Below are positions 8,393-17,400 of a stretch of 31,546 nt of DNA, piece after piece. The notes under the pieces were generated by a model. It saw nothing but the letters and a program-made list of their open reading frames with translations, had not been told where the DNA came from and made no database searches. The DNA lies in the IMG/VR virus record IMGVR_UViG_3300042478_001714, positions 1 through 31,546 of that record; one strand, 5' to 3'. A program made the position numbers and the translations under genes. The stretch is from a virus. Within the stretch, counting starts at the first letter, position 1. Every line of letters starts with the position of its first letter.

Positions 8393-9844
8393 TTAGAACC
8401 CCAATTCGGAATAGTAATTTATCTCTAGTTGTGTTTTTTCAAATGATGGTGCGCTGTGTGTTGGAATACCTGTGATCAAGCTAGGGAATGACTGTACGCT
8501 TGATTGCGTTGGTAGCATAAATGGCACTTGCCAAGGTTCAGGAGGTTTGTCTTTTTTAGGAGGTTCTTCTTTTTTAGGAGGTTCCTTTTTGTCTTCTGGT
8601 TTAGGCTCTTTTATAGGTTCGTCATCTGTGCGTGTTTCTTCTTCTGGTTTAGGATCAGCAGGTTTAGGGTCAACAGGTTTAGGGTCTTGTCTCTTTTTAT
8701 CTTCCTCTTCTTTTTTTCTGCGTCTTATTTCGTCTTCTGGGTTTTCGTTTGGATCTACTTTAGTTGGATCTGGTTTAGTTGGATCCGGTGGCACAGGATT
8801 TGGTGTTGGTGGCACAGGCACAGGATTAGGTACAGGCTTTGGAACTACTGGTGGTGGTTTAGTAACAGGGCCTCTAAGTGCTTGTGTTAAGGCAAATATA
8901 CCTAGTCCTGCTGCTGCCGTTCCACGAGCTACACTTGGAAGCATTGAGAAAGCTTTTCCCATTTGCGTAGGTGTAATTATTTGTGGTTTAACTTGAGTTA
9001 GTTTTGTTTGCTCTTTTATATTTTCTTGCCCAATTGCAGGAGGAGCAGGTATATCTGCTATTGAACTTGTATTATTTTGGGTTGGTGTAGGAGCAGGGCT
9101 AGGTGTTTTTTCTTCTGTATCTACACTTGGTGCAGGCATTAATGAGTTTTGATTCTTAGGTTTTGATAAAGAATTAAAAATATCTTCTGCTGATTTACTA
9201 AAACCCTTTAGTGTTGTTTCAGGTTTTACAGAATTTGCAAACCTAGCAGTAGGAATACCTGTTATTAGATTTAAAGGAAAACTATTAAAGCTAGTTGTTG
9301 GAAGTACTTCCTCTGGCTTCTTTCCCTGCCTGTCTGTGTCTTGCGATATGCTGCTAGTTCTGTTTGATTGATTCTTTACTGCGTTAAAGAATATTTTCTG
9401 TTCCCTTGTGTCGTTTTCACCTGTGCCTATTAAATTGTTTTTTTCATCTACTTTTTTTAGGTCTTGTAATCTCTCAGATTTTAGGTTTTTTAGATCTTCC
9501 TTACTCCAATTAGATCCAGCCATAACAGCAGAATCTTTTTCTTGTTGCATTCTTATTGTGGCGTTAGCTTTATCCCTTACTTCTGGGTTAGTGCTAAAAC
9601 CCCCTAAATTTGTCATTTGCTTAAGTAAGTAGCTAGGCATTGCACGCTCTGATATAGCGTCTTTAGAGTACTCTACATCCGCTATAAATGTGCCTTGGGT
9701 TTTTTGATGCCCTCTAGGGTCACTCCTAGCAGCTTCATTATTCTTCTTTATAATTTCTGCGGGATCTCTAGGAAGAGTTAAGCCTAGGAATTTCTCCCTA
9801 GGCTTATCGTGATCTATTGGGATCATGTTAGGTTTTTCTGGCAT
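8393..9844 (-). CDS. Proline-rich, largely disordered virion-region protein with repeated LITGIPT motif
   Basis: Not recognised. Of 483 residues, most are predicted disordered by eye. Residues 1-180 are polar with charged helices. A single hydrophobic stretch near 305-325 (GTAAAGLGIFALTQALRG) could insert in a membrane. Residues 330-440 are a Pro-Lys-Asp-Glu region (PKPVPNPVPVPP, DPKPVDPKPADPKP, PPKKEEPPKKDKPP). The motif LITGIPT occurs twice, once before the hydrophobic stretch (about residue 195) and once near the C-terminus (about 455). A long flexible protein with one hydrophobic helix between the virion paralogs and the tail genes might be a tail-length or ejection component or an internal virion protein. 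That is inference without family support. Confidence 0.6.
   Translation of the reverse strand: MPEKPNMIPIDHDKPREKFLGLTLPRDPAEIIKKNNEAARSDPRGHQKTQGTFIADVEYSKDAISERAMPSYLLKQMTNLGGFSTNPEVRDKANATIRMQQEKDSAVMAGSNWSKEDLKNLKSERLQDLKKVDEKNNLIGTGENDTREQKIFFNAVKNQSNRTSSISQDTDRQGKKPEEVLPTTSFNSFPLNLITGIPTARFANSVKPETTLKGFSKSAEDIFNSLSKPKNQNSLMPAPSVDTEEKTPSPAPTPTQNNTSSIADIPAPPAIGQENIKEQTKLTQVKPQIITPTQMGKAFSMLPSVARGTAAAGLGIFALTQALRGPVTKPPPVVPKPVPNPVPVPPTPNPVPPDPTKPDPTKVDPNENPEDEIRRRKKEEEDKKRQDPKPVDPKPADPKPEEETRTDDEPIKEPKPEDKKEPPKKEEPPKKDKPPEPWQVPFMLPTQSSVQSFPSLITGIPTHSAPSFEKTQLEINYYSELGF
8540..8850. repeat. Short tandem repeats encoding the Pro/Lys/Asp/Glu region
   Basis: The DNA here is made of short imperfect tandem repeats: TTTTTTAGGAGGTTC three times around 8545-8590, GGTTTAGG(A/G)TC copies around 8648-8690, and TTTAGTTGGATC pairs around 8759-8786. 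They encode the PPKK, DPKP and DPTK repeats of the overlapping gene. Such repeats expand and contract easily, so length is likely to vary among related phages. Confidence 0.7.
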
Positions 9845-9854
9845 AACCTACCCC

Positions 9855-10517
9855 TTAGTCGATGTTAGGGAGTGCAGCAAAATCAAAAATGCTTGTGTCT
9901 GTTGAATACAAACGCAAAGTGTAATCACCTGCTGTCATACCTGAATTTACGCCGTTAGCTGCGTACACCCCAGGTTTAACTACTGCTGCGTGTGCTTCTA
10001 CACCTAGTTGAAGCTTTTTACCATTTGTGCCTAGTGCACCTTCCTCGTACCCAAATTGTGATGGGCTAACCGATGGGAAAAAGTATCCTTTAGGTAAAAA
10101 GCTATCTACTGCGGTTAATGCAGCAAATTCAAATTTAATAGCCATCCAATATCCAGCGTTGACTACAGACGCATGGGTATATTCAGATAGTGAACCTATC
10201 TGACCACCATCAGTAATACCGGGCTGGTGTGTGATTCCGTGCCGTTTAGCCCTGGAGTTAACATTCCCAACAAAGTTTTGCACATTTGCGTCATTGAAGC
10301 GGGTCATGAGGAATTGCAGTTTGCTCATCATACCTTTAAACACAAGATCTATAGGTGCTGAACCTGCAATGTCGTTGTTGATGTCTCCCCATTTAAATTC
10401 AGTTTCAAAATCTGGGGATTTCTCACATGTTCCCAAATAAATACCGCTAGCAGGTAAATCAGATTTGTGCCCTACGAAAACATGTGCTGGCCCTGTTACA
10501 TGGATTTTAGCTGGCAT
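9855..10517 (-). CDS. Virion structural protein, paralog B
   Basis: This 220-aa protein is a clear paralog of the next upstream gene. Both start with (V/I)TxTGPAH(I/V)FVG-type sequence, followed by YLGTC(E/Q)KSP, a (D)(V/I)(N/M)ND(I)xG(G/S)x(A/T)PI segment, and an LxLxRxxDxxV segment. This copy differs after about residue 90, where it has FLPKGYFFPSV and KLQLGVEAH. I recall proteins of this GPAHxFVG type in phage structural modules, without a defined function. It starts 3 bases after its paralog's stop. Candidate roles are tail tube, head-tail joining or head decoration. The pair lies between the connector and the tail-completion candidate, which favours a tail or neck role. Confidence 0.7.
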   Translation of the reverse strand: MPAKIHVTGPAHVFVGHKSDLPASGIYLGTCEKSPDFETEFKWGDINNDIAGSAPIDLVFKGMMSKLQFLMTRFNDANVQNFVGNVNSRAKRHGITHQPGITDGGQIGSLSEYTHASVVNAGYWMAIKFEFAALTAVDSFLPKGYFFPSVSPSQFGYEEGALGTNGKKLQLGVEAHAAVVKPGVYAANGVNSGMTAGDYTLRLYSTDTSIFDFAALPNID

Positions 10518-10519
10518 AT

Positions 10520-11167
10520 TTAGTTCACCTTTGCTTTAAGGGTTGCAGAAACGGTCTTAATGTGGTTGTACAACACAAATTCACGGATGTTAGGAGATAC
10601 AGGCCCTGAAGCTCCGTTACTGTCAGCATTAGTGTTACTAAAGTACATCTTTGGTATACACCTAAGCTCTAAAGACACTGTGCGCGCGCGAGTGCCCATC
10701 TCTGATAACTTCTCTTTAGTAGGTACTACAGAGGTAAAATGAATACCTTCAGGATGTGAAGTTGTGTGAGTAGATGATGTACTGCCTGAAAGAAAACCTT
10801 GGTGGAATGGGAAGTAAAACAGCAAATCAAAGTCAAACCCCATACCTTGTGCAAGTGCACCCATCTGTGCTCGTGATATTTCACCACGGTTTAAACCATC
10901 GCTAAATAAACCTGTTGCGATTTTTGCAAATACAGATTCATCGTATCTGTTTAATGTTAGTTTAATTTGTCCGATCTGACCTTGGTTAGTAAATGATATC
11001 GGTGTTTCACCACCGATATCATTCATTACATCTTCTTTTAGAGTTTGAATAGTAATGCCGGGGCTTTTCTGACATGTTCCTAAGTACTCTAAAGATTCAA
11101 GGTCAACATCAAGTGCCGATCTTCCAACAAAAATATGTGCTGGCCCTGTAGTAATAATTTGTGCCAT
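10520..11167 (-). CDS. Virion structural protein, paralog A
   Basis: The best start is the ATG at 11167, with AAGGAG 6 bases upstream and 1 base after the previous stop. It gives 215 residues; an in-frame ATG at 11218 would add 17 residues inside the previous gene without such a site. Residues 1-85 carry TGPAHIFVG, EYLGTCQKSP, VMNDIGGETPISF and LTLNRYDESVFAKI, all with counterparts in the tandem paralog downstream. The middle has a Gly/Phe-rich segment (GMGFDFDLLFYFPFHQGF). Two adjacent, divergent copies suggest two related ring or tube components, or a main and a minor subunit. Function is not established from sequence. Confidence 0.7.
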   Translation of the reverse strand: MAQIITTGPAHIFVGRSALDVDLESLEYLGTCQKSPGITIQTLKEDVMNDIGGETPISFTNQGQIGQIKLTLNRYDESVFAKIATGLFSDGLNRGEISRAQMGALAQGMGFDFDLLFYFPFHQGFLSGSTSSTHTTSHPEGIHFTSVVPTKEKLSEMGTRARTVSLELRCIPKMYFSNTNADSNGASGPVSPNIREFVLYNHIKTVSATLKAKVN

Positions 11168-11168
11168 T

Positions 11169-11693
11169 TTAACTCCTTGGGTTGAAATATTCGTTTGATG
11201 ATGATTGCCTGATACCAAAGTACCTGTCTAGTTCTTGAGAAAACAAAGCAATGTTTTTACTTATTTGTGCTTGTTGTGGTGTTGAGGCTTGTTCGTTTTT
11301 TTCTATTTCAAACATGCGTTCGCCTGTACGCAATAGTTCTAATATAGCTTCTGTTTCTTTAGACCTTGATGTCATTGCATCTAAGTCAGCGCCGCCATAC
11401 CCACGCCTAGAAATCAATAATCCATATGCTAGGTCGCAACATAGTCTTTTAAGGTAGGCTTTAGAATCTACAGTCATAGATAGCAGGTCTTCAAGTTTGT
11501 ACCTTCCACCTGCAAGAATTGCACTATTGATCATACCTGATGCATCAGAAAGGGCGGTCTGTACGACCACCCCTGCTGTGCTGTTTCCGGCTAGTTCCTC
11601 CGCAGTAGCTCGTTGATCTGTGTCTAGCACAAGATCACCAATTCTACGGAGGTCGTAACGCATCAGAAGATCAGATACTGTTGCATGTGCCAT
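11169..11693 (-). CDS. Head-tail connector, DUF1320/Mu-gp36-like
   Basis: The N-terminus has SDLLMRYDLRRIGDLVLD, followed by ALSDASGMINSAILAGGRYKLEDL and LKRLCCDLAYGLLISRRG. This succession (DL..R.D, LxDASGxIxSA, RY..DL, LK.L..DLA...L..RRG) fits the DUF1320 family of head-tail adaptors known from Mu-like phages, about 140-175 residues long; this one is 174. The ATG shares a base with the capsid stop (TAATG). Such proteins form the ring below the portal that the tail docks to. Position right after the major capsid gene fits. The family call is from memory of the pattern. Confidence 0.7.
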   Translation of the reverse strand: MAHATVSDLLMRYDLRRIGDLVLDTDQRATAEELAGNSTAGVVVQTALSDASGMINSAILAGGRYKLEDLLSMTVDSKAYLKRLCCDLAYGLLISRRGYGGADLDAMTSRSKETEAILELLRTGERMFEIEKNEQASTPQQAQISKNIALFSQELDRYFGIRQSSSNEYFNPRS

Positions 11694-12796
11694 TACGCTG
11701 TCACGACTTTGTTAAATCGGAACGCAGTGATAGGTGCAACAATTTCAACGCCGTAATCTTCTACAATACGCGCATTGATGCGGCGATTATCTGGATCATC
11801 TTTTTGTTCTACAGTCATCTCTTCATATGCGAAGAGGTGTACAGTAGAAAATGAAGGCGAACCTTCAAATCCAACTAAATCACCTGGGCGTGCAAGGATC
11901 CACGCTTCATTGTCTCCCAACACATAGTCGGTTGCTCTGGTAGCACCCTTCTTGTTGGAAACCCTTACGACATCTTCAACAATAATGTCGTAACCATAAA
12001 GTTTATCAGGCAAACCGTACTTGCCGTTGATGCTTTCAGAATCACCACGAATCTGTGCTAGAGCTACTGGAGACTCTTTAAGATAAGTGTGCAATTCTTT
12101 AGACCTCGAAAGTGCATCAGCAACAGTTGGGTTGATAATCATGCACATTTCTTTAGGGCCACATGCACCAAGGGTGTCCTTGTTGATCTTTCGGGCAACT
12201 GCATTGAGTGCCTTCTTGAACACAGGTCCTTTAGAAGTGCCTTGTGCAATATCACCGGAGTCACCATCCACAAGGAATGATCCACCAGTAAAGTCGTTTC
12301 CAGCGGTATTGCAGTTAACAGATGCAATATCATTAATGCCAGAACCAACTGCGGATTGCAATTTATCCCAAACTTTAACCACTCGTGCGGTCATAGCTTG
12401 TTGTGCATTGATCGCGCTATAGGAAGCTACAATCTTCCAGTCAGCTTGATCAACAGCTTTATAGCCTAACCTGAATGGGAATACATAGCGTTGAGTGTTG
12501 AAGTTCAACCACTCAAACTTTTCATTATTCCATTCGCCGTGTGGAGCGTCATTACCATCGTGCCATACATGATCTTTAAGATCGCTATAAGCAACACGGC
12601 CAGCTTGTTCTGCATTAAGCTTCAGGTAGTATCCTGAACTCTTTTTTACAGGGGTGATTGTGATATACTTGTTCAACGCAAAGTCTTTAGGATTGCGTGA
12701 GAACGATACCACAAGTTGTCCCGTAGCGTCAAAGCTAGGGATGTATGTGTTTGTTCCACTTGGAAATTGTGCTGCACTAGATACGAAATCTGCCAT
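11693..12796 (-). CDS. Major capsid protein
   Basis: The 367-aa product lies directly after the decoration protein and protease/scaffold genes and before the connector, the standard position of the major capsid protein. Its length is typical. The C-terminal part has VGFEGSPSFSTVHLFAYEEM and RRINARIVEDYGVEIVAP, features I associate with HK97-fold capsids (spine, P-domain and a final strand pair with a conserved Tyr/Gly). The start has AAGGAA 8 bases upstream. A propeptide is not obvious; the N-terminal 20 residues may be the arm. It assembles into the icosahedral head under the control of the protease-scaffold encoded upstream. Confidence 0.85.
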   Translation of the reverse strand: MADFVSSAAQFPSGTNTYIPSFDATGQLVVSFSRNPKDFALNKYITITPVKKSSGYYLKLNAEQAGRVAYSDLKDHVWHDGNDAPHGEWNNEKFEWLNFNTQRYVFPFRLGYKAVDQADWKIVASYSAINAQQAMTARVVKVWDKLQSAVGSGINDIASVNCNTAGNDFTGGSFLVDGDSGDIAQGTSKGPVFKKALNAVARKINKDTLGACGPKEMCMIINPTVADALSRSKELHTYLKESPVALAQIRGDSESINGKYGLPDKLYGYDIIVEDVVRVSNKKGATRATDYVLGDNEAWILARPGDLVGFEGSPSFSTVHLFAYEEMTVEQKDDPDNRRINARIVEDYGVEIVAPITAFRFNKVVTA

Positions 12797-12824
12797 GATA
12801 TTTGTTCCTTAAATTACAGGGTTA

Positions 12825-13247
12825 TTACGAAATTACCACTACATGTGGGTTTACTTGGATTAAAACTTTTTCACCGGAAACTACACTGTTAAGTGCAGTA
12901 CCACCTACTTGATGTGTTCCAGCAGCAGTACCAATGGTAAGTGCTTTTCCGTCTGTTCCAGATTTTACTTTGGCACCAGCGGTGATAGTACCACCTGCAA
13001 GCACCATACACACATCACCTAGGCCAAACACCTTTAGTGATTTACCTGCACTGGCAGCTACACCACTCTCAGTGCCACCCAAAAGGTTAGCAAGATTAGG
13101 TGGAGCAAGTGTACCTTCTTGAGATACACCAATGATTGGTTGAGTAATAGCACTCACTTGTGAAACAGTGAATTCCCCAGAGATTGTCACAAATCTTGCT
13201 GGGAAGATATCACCACCTGCCAAAAACGCTGGATTGTACAAAGGCAT
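12825..13247 (-). CDS. Capsid decoration (cement) protein, DUF2190-like
   Basis: This small beta-rich protein of 140 residues begins MPLYNPAFLAGGDIFPARFV. It contains GLGDVCMVLAGGTITAGAKV followed by SGTDGKALT, then a VLIQVNP ending. Gly-rich turns and the (D)VxVxAGGxIxAGxxV pattern are typical of DUF2190-type decoration proteins that trim the capsid lattice. It is placed between protease/scaffold and major capsid genes, exactly where such proteins are usually encoded, and is separated from the capsid gene by 28 bases. Confidence 0.8.
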   Translation of the reverse strand: MPLYNPAFLAGGDIFPARFVTISGEFTVSQVSAITQPIIGVSQEGTLAPPNLANLLGGTESGVAASAGKSLKVFGLGDVCMVLAGGTITAGAKVKSGTDGKALTIGTAAGTHQVGGTALNSVVSGEKVLIQVNPHVVVIS

Positions 13248-13262
13248 GAATTATTCTCCTAG

Positions 13263-14402
13263 TTAAAGTACTTTTTCAGCATTAATCTTTCCAAGTGCCT
13301 CTTGGTAGCTAATGCCGTTAGATGTTGCAAAATTGATAGCCTCGTTCACTTCGTCTCTGGTACGGCCACGCGCCCCACCAGATCTAGATTCTTGATAGTA
13401 GGAGGCTCGTGCACCAATAGGTGCTTTTTGATACCTCTTACGAATGATTTGCAAGTGCGCCCTGTAGGTGTTCTCAGGAAGAGATTGCACCAAGGATAGC
13501 TCTTCGCCACGGTCTAGCATGTAACCTTCTGCTTCCAACTCAATAAGATCTTTCTCCCGCTCTGCACGCTGGAATTTAATCTTGATGTTTTGGATTTCTT
13601 TTTGAAGAAGTTGGTTTTCTTGTTCTACCCTGGATAGTTTAATTCTGTCGTAGCGTTTACCACGACTAGCTTGGACAGGTTGTTCTTCTTCCATGCTTTC
13701 TTCTGGCATAGGCTCTTCGCCCATACCATCATCCATAGGTGGTTCTTCACCCATGCCAGGATCCATGCCTTCTTCAGGCATAGGAGCTTCTTCACCGGGC
13801 ATACCATCAGGTGGCATACCACCTTCCTCAGGTGGTGCTTCACCACCTTGCTGTGAGAGTTGTGTAAGAAATTGCCAAACATCCGTTTGTTGGAGTCCAG
13901 CTAACACACCGTCAATAATGCCTTGTTGATCATTCATTCCTATAGTCCTTTGATATTTTTTAACTCCACCTTTAGACAGGCGGAGAAGTCCAAGATCCCG
14001 TTCTGGTGTAGTTGCGCCGAGCAAACTAATCGGGTCTATCTTGTAATCACTAAGCCAAAGCTCTATTGATCTCCTTGGGAAACCACGAACTTTATCAGCA
14101 GCATGTTTGAAGAACTTAAAAGTTGCTGTGATACACTTTCTTCCTGTTTTGAAGAATGGCTCAACCTTTAGGTTAGTAGCGTATCCAACAATCTCAGGTT
14201 GTTCACCTTCAGGGGCATCATCTTTGGTATGCCCTATGACAAGTGGTATCTCGTCACCAGTAGTACCCATGCGCTTATTGTTAACCTTAACTATCTCTGA
14301 TAGTTTCTTCTGGTCGAGCCGGATCACCACATTCCCCTTACCATCCTTAAGCTCATGCTCGTCCAGAATGGGAACATGGTGTTTAACAATCATTTCTTCC
14401 AT
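13263..14402 (-). CDS. Capsid maturation protease fused to scaffold
   Basis: The N-terminal 145 residues look like a phage head protease. There is IPLVIGHTKDD with His58, GFPRRSIELW with Ser112 in an RS.E context, and SLLGATTPE soon after. This is the H...RSxE...LLGxxxP arrangement I know from serine-type prohead proteases. Residues 190-245 are an acidic Met/Pro/Gly/Glu segment (for example MGEEPMPEESMEEE), and 248-310 form a charged coiled coil (RVEQENQLLQKEIQNIKIKF), together a scaffold. Such fusions cut themselves and the capsid during head maturation. The gene starts with a TAATG overlap and GAGGAG upstream. His58 and Ser112 as catalytic residues are inferred; the third residue is not identified. 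Confidence 0.75.
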   Translation of the reverse strand: MEEMIVKHHVPILDEHELKDGKGNVVIRLDQKKLSEIVKVNNKRMGTTGDEIPLVIGHTKDDAPEGEQPEIVGYATNLKVEPFFKTGRKCITATFKFFKHAADKVRGFPRRSIELWLSDYKIDPISLLGATTPERDLGLLRLSKGGVKKYQRTIGMNDQQGIIDGVLAGLQQTDVWQFLTQLSQQGGEAPPEEGGMPPDGMPGEEAPMPEEGMDPGMGEEPPMDDGMGEEPMPEESMEEEQPVQASRGKRYDRIKLSRVEQENQLLQKEIQNIKIKFQRAEREKDLIELEAEGYMLDRGEELSLVQSLPENTYRAHLQIIRKRYQKAPIGARASYYQESRSGGARGRTRDEVNEAINFATSNGISYQEALGKINAEKVL

Positions 14403-17400
14403 TAAGCTCCTCGCAGTTTTCTAATCATGTGTGTTAGGTTGGAGTCTTTTTCAAATCGTTTTACACCATCGTCTTTTGGTGCAAATTGTCCACCGTTGTA
14501 GTTTCTTCCACGGAAGGTTACACCGTGTTTACCTGCACGGTACTGATCTTTAGCGTGTTCAGATTTAGCAAACTTTTGTGGCTGTGGCTGTGTTCGCATT
14601 TTATCCCACACCTTTCCTGCTTTGTTGTACTCCTTCTCTGCGGCTTTCGCAAAAGCCCGCAGTGAAGGTACACCATGTTTTAGCTCTGAACTGATGGCTT
14701 CTAATGAAAAGTAATCGCCATCTTTAGCGTCTTCTATCAAGTGCTGTGCGTGTTCAGGTATCATTTTTTGCACTTGCAGGCTATCTATTAACTTTTTTAA
14801 ACCACTGCTTTGTAATACTGTTCGCGCATGTTCTTTGCAGTACATCTCTTTGCGGTTAGATTCACTAGTCATATCGTCATAGAGGCTAGGATCTTGTTGC
14901 AGTGAAGTTACAGCGCCTTCTATGTCTGACCACTTCGCATCTGGAATCAACTGTTGATATTTTGATAGATGCTCTGGCTTGATGTTCTGTAGGTCTTGGC
15001 TTAGTAAATCCCCAACAGGTGGTAACTCTCTGTTGGGTGTGTTGTGCTGTCGTAGAAATCCTTCTAAGATTCTTCGACTACGGTCAAATTTTATTTTGGC
15101 CTTGGTTGTGGTTTTGCGGGAGAGTTGCTGGGCTTTCCCTGCGCTGGGGCTTGTGCCATTGGTGGATGCCCCACTAGGATTGTTGGTAGGCCCGGCTTGG
15201 TTACTATTCTGCTCATATTCACCTATAATATTTTGGTAAGCTTGTCGTGACTTAGGTAGAGCACCTGCACTGTTCCAATCACCATTATGACCTACAATTT
15301 CGCCTTGTCCAATGTTTTCTTCTACATTTAAGTTATTTAATGTAGCAAATTGGTCTACGGTGTTCCTCATTCCTCTATTTGGATCGTACACCACTACTCT
15401 AGTGTTTGTCTTTCCCGGTAGAAGAGTTTTGTAGTTTATACCTGCTGCAATTAGTTGTTCTCTTACTTCGCCCATGTCTGTTGAAGGGTGAACCATGTGG
15501 TACAAGCTGTCTGGACCTTTTGGATTTGGGTGGAACACAAGTACAGATTTCTTCTGTCCTGAGATACCATGCCAAGCACCTAGGTATTTTAATTTAAATG
15601 GGTCTGTGCCTTGTGGTGCTGTGTGTATGATTGATTCTTCAGAACCATTAGGCCAATCACCCACTGCGTTTTGTGCTGTGGTATTTACACCACCCTTAGC
15701 ATTAATTTGGTTACCAAGTGCACCTTGTGCTAGGTTCTTTCCACCTGGAGATTTAGCTACAGCGTTTGAGAATGGTTGATTAGTTCTAGTCGCAACAGGT
15801 GCCCCGGTCATACCACCGGGTGCTGGTTTAAACTGTGCAAATTTTACAACTCCCCTTCCTCTTCCGGGTAGTCTTGTCTTTCCTTTTCCTTTAGCTTGTT
15901 GGCGTGTTCTGTTAGATGGGTTGTCCATCGTGAACGGCTTCCTCGTAAGGTCGCTATTACTTTTTCCAAGGACGGCATAAGCCCTTGCGAGATTAGCTGC
16001 TGAGAAATTTTTTGGCACTCCTGCTCTGTTAGAGGGAGGTCCATTTGGGTTTTTCTTTGCATATGCATTAGCTTTATCCTTTGGTATTTCTGGCATAGGT
16101 TCGGGATCCTCTCCCGCGCCTGTTACCATAGCGTCATAATGTTTTTTTGATGCGGATGTGTAGTTTTCCATACCCGCAGTTTTTACACCCATCCTAGTGC
16201 AAAAGTTTTTCCAATGATACCAACCTACAGCTTGTACTTGTTTGTTAGTTAATTTAAATTCATTAGCTGTAAAGTTATTTATTAAGTCAAAAACACCAGC
16301 TAATTGAGTTGGGGGAGTATCTATAAGTTTACCACTTTTATTTGTCATAGTACCTAGACCCCAAAGCATCCATCGTGTGAACCACAGATCCTTTGTTGGG
16401 TAACCACCGTTGTATGACAAATCTTGATGAAAGTTTCCACCTTTAGGTCCAAATATATATGAACCCGATACACCTAGTTTGCCTTCTTTTATTTGATCTC
16501 TTAAACCTGCTGGAGCAGCTTTTATAAATTTAGCTTCTGTTTTTTTTATAAATCTAACATAATCATCTTTTACATCTTCAATTGCCTTAGCCCGATTAAA
16601 CGGGTTTTTAATACTTCTAGCTTCTTCCATATCAACTTGAAAAGAATTTTTACCATTTTCATCTGTTGCTAAAGAATACTTAGCCCATTCTTGTGCCATA
16701 AATGCTGCGCTATGGGATCCTTGTAAAAATGATGACAGTTGGTGATCACCATCTTTACCAAACGCAAGTGAGTAATTTTTTATAAATCTTAACATAGGAT
16801 TTATAGACCCGCCTCGAGTTGTCCAATCTTTTTGAAGATCGTCAGAGGAGAACTGCATATTTTTTAAATCTTTTTTTAGTTGTTCTTTTTGCTTGTCTGA
16901 CCAAGTGTTTGTTTCTGAACCTGTAGCAGCTTTGTCTGCCCAAGTATTTATCATTGTTTGATCATCCCCACGCTTGTGGTTGCGTGTAAGCGCGGAAAGA
17001 CTAGGTTTTTTTAAAGCACCTTTTACTGTCATATCTAAGTCATCTTCTTGTGATTCCTTACCAGAAGGAATAACAAAATTAGGATCTAATGCCGCAAGCC
17101 TTATTTTTTCTATAGTGTTTGTAAAAATATTGTTTGCTTTAATATTGACAGATTTTAATTCGGCTTTTTCTTCTGATTCATCGTCATCTTTGTTATTTTT
17201 TTTTGGTGGTCTTAACTTTGCATCTTCGTCTTTTTGTATAAGTATGTCTCTATATTCAAGCCGAAGCCATTCTTTTTGAAGATGTATAGCTTTTCTTATG
17301 TTTTCTTTATCTTCACTTGCATACAGGAAATTTATATTTTTATAAAGTTCTGGATCTAGTATTTCCATAGAGTTTGATACAGCTTTAGCTCTTCCGTAAA

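Noticed and set aside
8472-8996. Plus-strand open frames opposite the Pro-rich gene (Gly/Ser-rich 174-aa and Phe/Arg-rich 120-aa products)
   Set aside because: They are mirror images of the Pro/Lys/Glu repeat codons on the other strand and have no ribosome-binding site.
11168-11218. Upstream start for paralog A (adds 17 residues)
   Set aside because: The internal ATG at 11167 has AAGGAG at good spacing and the paralog begins at the same motif; the extension lies within the preceding gene.
13671-13929. Plus-strand open frames opposite the scaffold segment
   Set aside because: Low-complexity composition follows from the acidic Met/Pro repeats of the true gene.
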